Shown piece after piece: positions 5,953 through 6,602 of a DNA stretch of 6,602 nucleotides. This DNA is from Rhodoferax sp. (lineage in GTDB: Bacteria; Pseudomonadota; Gammaproteobacteria; Burkholderiales; Burkholderiaceae_C), in contig JAIFMR010000134.1 of the NCBI GenBank assembly GCA_020048255.1, positions 1 to 6,602 on the forward strand, given 5' to 3'. Below the pieces are notes generated by a model. That model ran no database searches, was not told where the DNA came from, and saw nothing but the letters and a program-made list of their open reading frames with translations. The first letter of the stretch is position 1, and each line of letters begins with the position of its first letter. A program made the translations under genes and the position numbers.

Positions 5953-6092
5953 GATCTGGTCGATGTGTTTGTGCGCGCCCATTGCCACTCCTGCAACCAG
6001 GTCGCTGTGGACATTGAGGTTCTTGGTGTACGAGTGCACCACCACATGTGCACCATGCTGCAGCGGGTGCATGCCCAGTGGCTGGTGAAGGT
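5953..6092 (-). pseudogene. Remnant of a gamma-family PLP enzyme (methionine gamma-lyase / cystathionine gamma-synthase type)
   Basis: The minus strand encodes TFTS (6081-6092) in one frame, then, after an apparent one-base loss, PLGMHPLQHGAHVVVHSYTK and NLNVHSDLVAGVAMGAHKHID in the next. This is the segment around the PLP-binding lysine of the Cys/Met-metabolism family (P. putida methionine gamma-lyase: RPLELGADLVVHSATKYLSGHGDITAGIVVG). The catalytic lysine codon is at 6022-6024. Only about 46 of some 400 residues remain. The 5' edge abuts the Lrp-like relic on the other strand and the 3' edge abuts the E1 relic, so both ends look like deletion joints. With those neighbours mdeA is the most likely ancestor; metB, metZ or another family member cannot be excluded from the sequence alone. 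Confidence 0.8.
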
Positions 6093-6272
6093 GCTGTCGT
6101 GCCACAACCTATCAGGGCGCTATGACTACCAACTGGAGGTAGTCGGTGTCGATCTAGACTCGTTCGCAGAATTTGTGCGCATCCACATCCGGGCATTGCC
6201 GGGGGTACGCGAAATTTCAACGAGTTTTCGCTCACAGAGGTTAAGCGGGCTAGTGGGCTGCCTATTGCTTAG
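6088..6272 (+). pseudogene. Remnant of an Lrp/AsnC-family regulator, C-terminal effector domain
   Basis: Plus-strand residues KVLSCHNLSGRYDYQLEVV, DLDSFAEFVRIHIRALPGV and REISTSF match the RAM domain of Lrp/AsnC regulators (pattern VxxCHxVTGxYDYLLxVVxxDLxxYxxF...LPGVxxxxTSF). One T appears lost from the T-run at 6225-6228. In the next frame the ending continues as LTEVKRASGLPIA and stops at TAG 6270-6272, a typical Lrp C-terminus. The helix-turn-helix half (about 80 residues) is missing, cut at about 6088, exactly where the PLP-enzyme relic begins on the other strand. The layout fits mdeR, the Lrp-type regulator divergent from mdeAB in Pseudomonas putida. A larger open frame (5875-6432) covers this piece but is otherwise meaningless. 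Confidence 0.83.
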
Positions 6273-6602
6273 AGGTACCTCAATTACCTTGTTACGGCAA
6301 TCAAAGTCCAGCTTTCATTGCCCTAGCAAACAGCGACTGAACAGATTCAAAATCATGCAACTGGCTCGCCTGGAAGCTGGAACTGCTGGCCGTCTGACGC
6401 TGCAGTGGACTCGGCTAGGTCATTTAAAATGAAGATGTGAGCCGAAGGTCAGCTTTGAATACCAAATCATGACTGCAAATGACCTGTCCCGACATACACC
6501 GCAGACCGCTTTGGGCACTTATGCAGAGGACCCAGTAATGCAGAGCGACAGTTGCGGCCATCGGTTTTGTAGTCGCATGCACCTCAATCGCATGGCCGCA
6601 TC
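6273..6602. other. 330-bp stretch without a recognised gene
   Basis: Nothing here matches a family I know. A perfect 10-bp palindrome (GAGGTACCTC, 6272-6281) overlaps the last base of the Lrp-relic stop codon. A minus-strand open stretch (6301-6414) has no start codon but ends with a protein-like helical tail (QLHDFESVQSLFARAMKAGL, then stop); it could be the end of a broken gene. A plus-strand frame opens at ATG 6469-6471 and runs off the right edge (44 codons visible), without a clear ribosome site and without recognised similarity. Confidence 0.5.

Noticed and set aside
5652..6107. 151-codon minus-strand open frame as an intact gene
   Set aside because: Only 5733-5948 resembles a protein family (E1), with a few codons of the PLP relic at the start. 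The rest belongs to other frames or nothing, and there is no ribosome site.
5875..6432. 185-codon plus-strand open frame as a complete regulator
   Set aside because: Only the middle 46 or so codons match Lrp/AsnC. The N-terminal part is antisense to the E1 and PLP relics, and the true C-terminus continues in another frame.
1..6602. CRISPR array, tRNA, rRNA or riboswitch
   Set aside because: No regularly spaced repeats, cloverleaf-like sequence or recognisable riboswitch core was seen on either strand.

Overview
The window looks like chromosomal DNA of a betaproteobacterium, most likely Burkholderiales near Comamonadaceae (Rhodoferax/Polaromonas-like). This rests on moderate-to-high GC, the style of the HPPD, MaiA and FahA proteins, and a LysR gene divergent from a tyrosine-degradation operon. 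The family-level guess is inference; no phylogenetic marker is present.

Layout. (1) Positions 1-437 (+) are the 3' end of a class I DAHP synthase gene, the entry step of aromatic amino acid synthesis. (2) Positions 438-937 hold no intact gene. They contain a decayed copy of the 3' end of a lysR gene (465-600, fading to about 624), a frameshifted C-terminal scrap of an IS66-type transposase (about 650-768), and a hairpin (914-933). (3) Positions 938-4583 (-) are a tight four-gene operon read right to left: a small VOC-fold metalloprotein, fumarylacetoacetase (fahA), maleylacetoacetate isomerase (maiA) and 4-hydroxyphenylpyruvate dioxygenase (hppD). (4) Positions 4584-4692 are the divergent control region, with a 14-bp palindrome. 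(5) Positions 4693-5592 (+) are a LysR-type regulator, presumably controlling the operon. (6) About 5733-6272 is a graveyard of three gene remnants: an AceE-type E1 fragment (-), a gamma-family PLP enzyme fragment (-) and the C-terminal domain of an Lrp/AsnC regulator (+). (7) Positions 6273-6602 are unassigned.

How the genes work together. HppD makes homogentisate from 4-hydroxyphenylpyruvate. After ring opening, MaiA isomerises maleylacetoacetate and FahA splits fumarylacetoacetate into fumarate and acetoacetate. The usual ring-opening enzyme, cupin-type homogentisate dioxygenase (HmgA), is absent here. The first operon gene is instead a 180-aa VOC protein with an intact His/Glu/His/Glu metal-site pattern, so it is a candidate for that step or for an accessory step. 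This is inference.

Most notable: the three remnants at 5733-6272 match, in content and orientation, the mdeR / mdeA-mdeB methionine-catabolism locus described in Pseudomonas putida (Lrp-type regulator divergent from methionine gamma-lyase and a PDH-E1-like 2-oxobutyrate dehydrogenase). The locus appears collapsed by internal deletions to about 0.5 kb. Second, the end of the intact lysR gene and its downstream flank are repeated about 5 kb upstream in direct orientation, so imperfect direct repeats bracket the whole tyrosine module.
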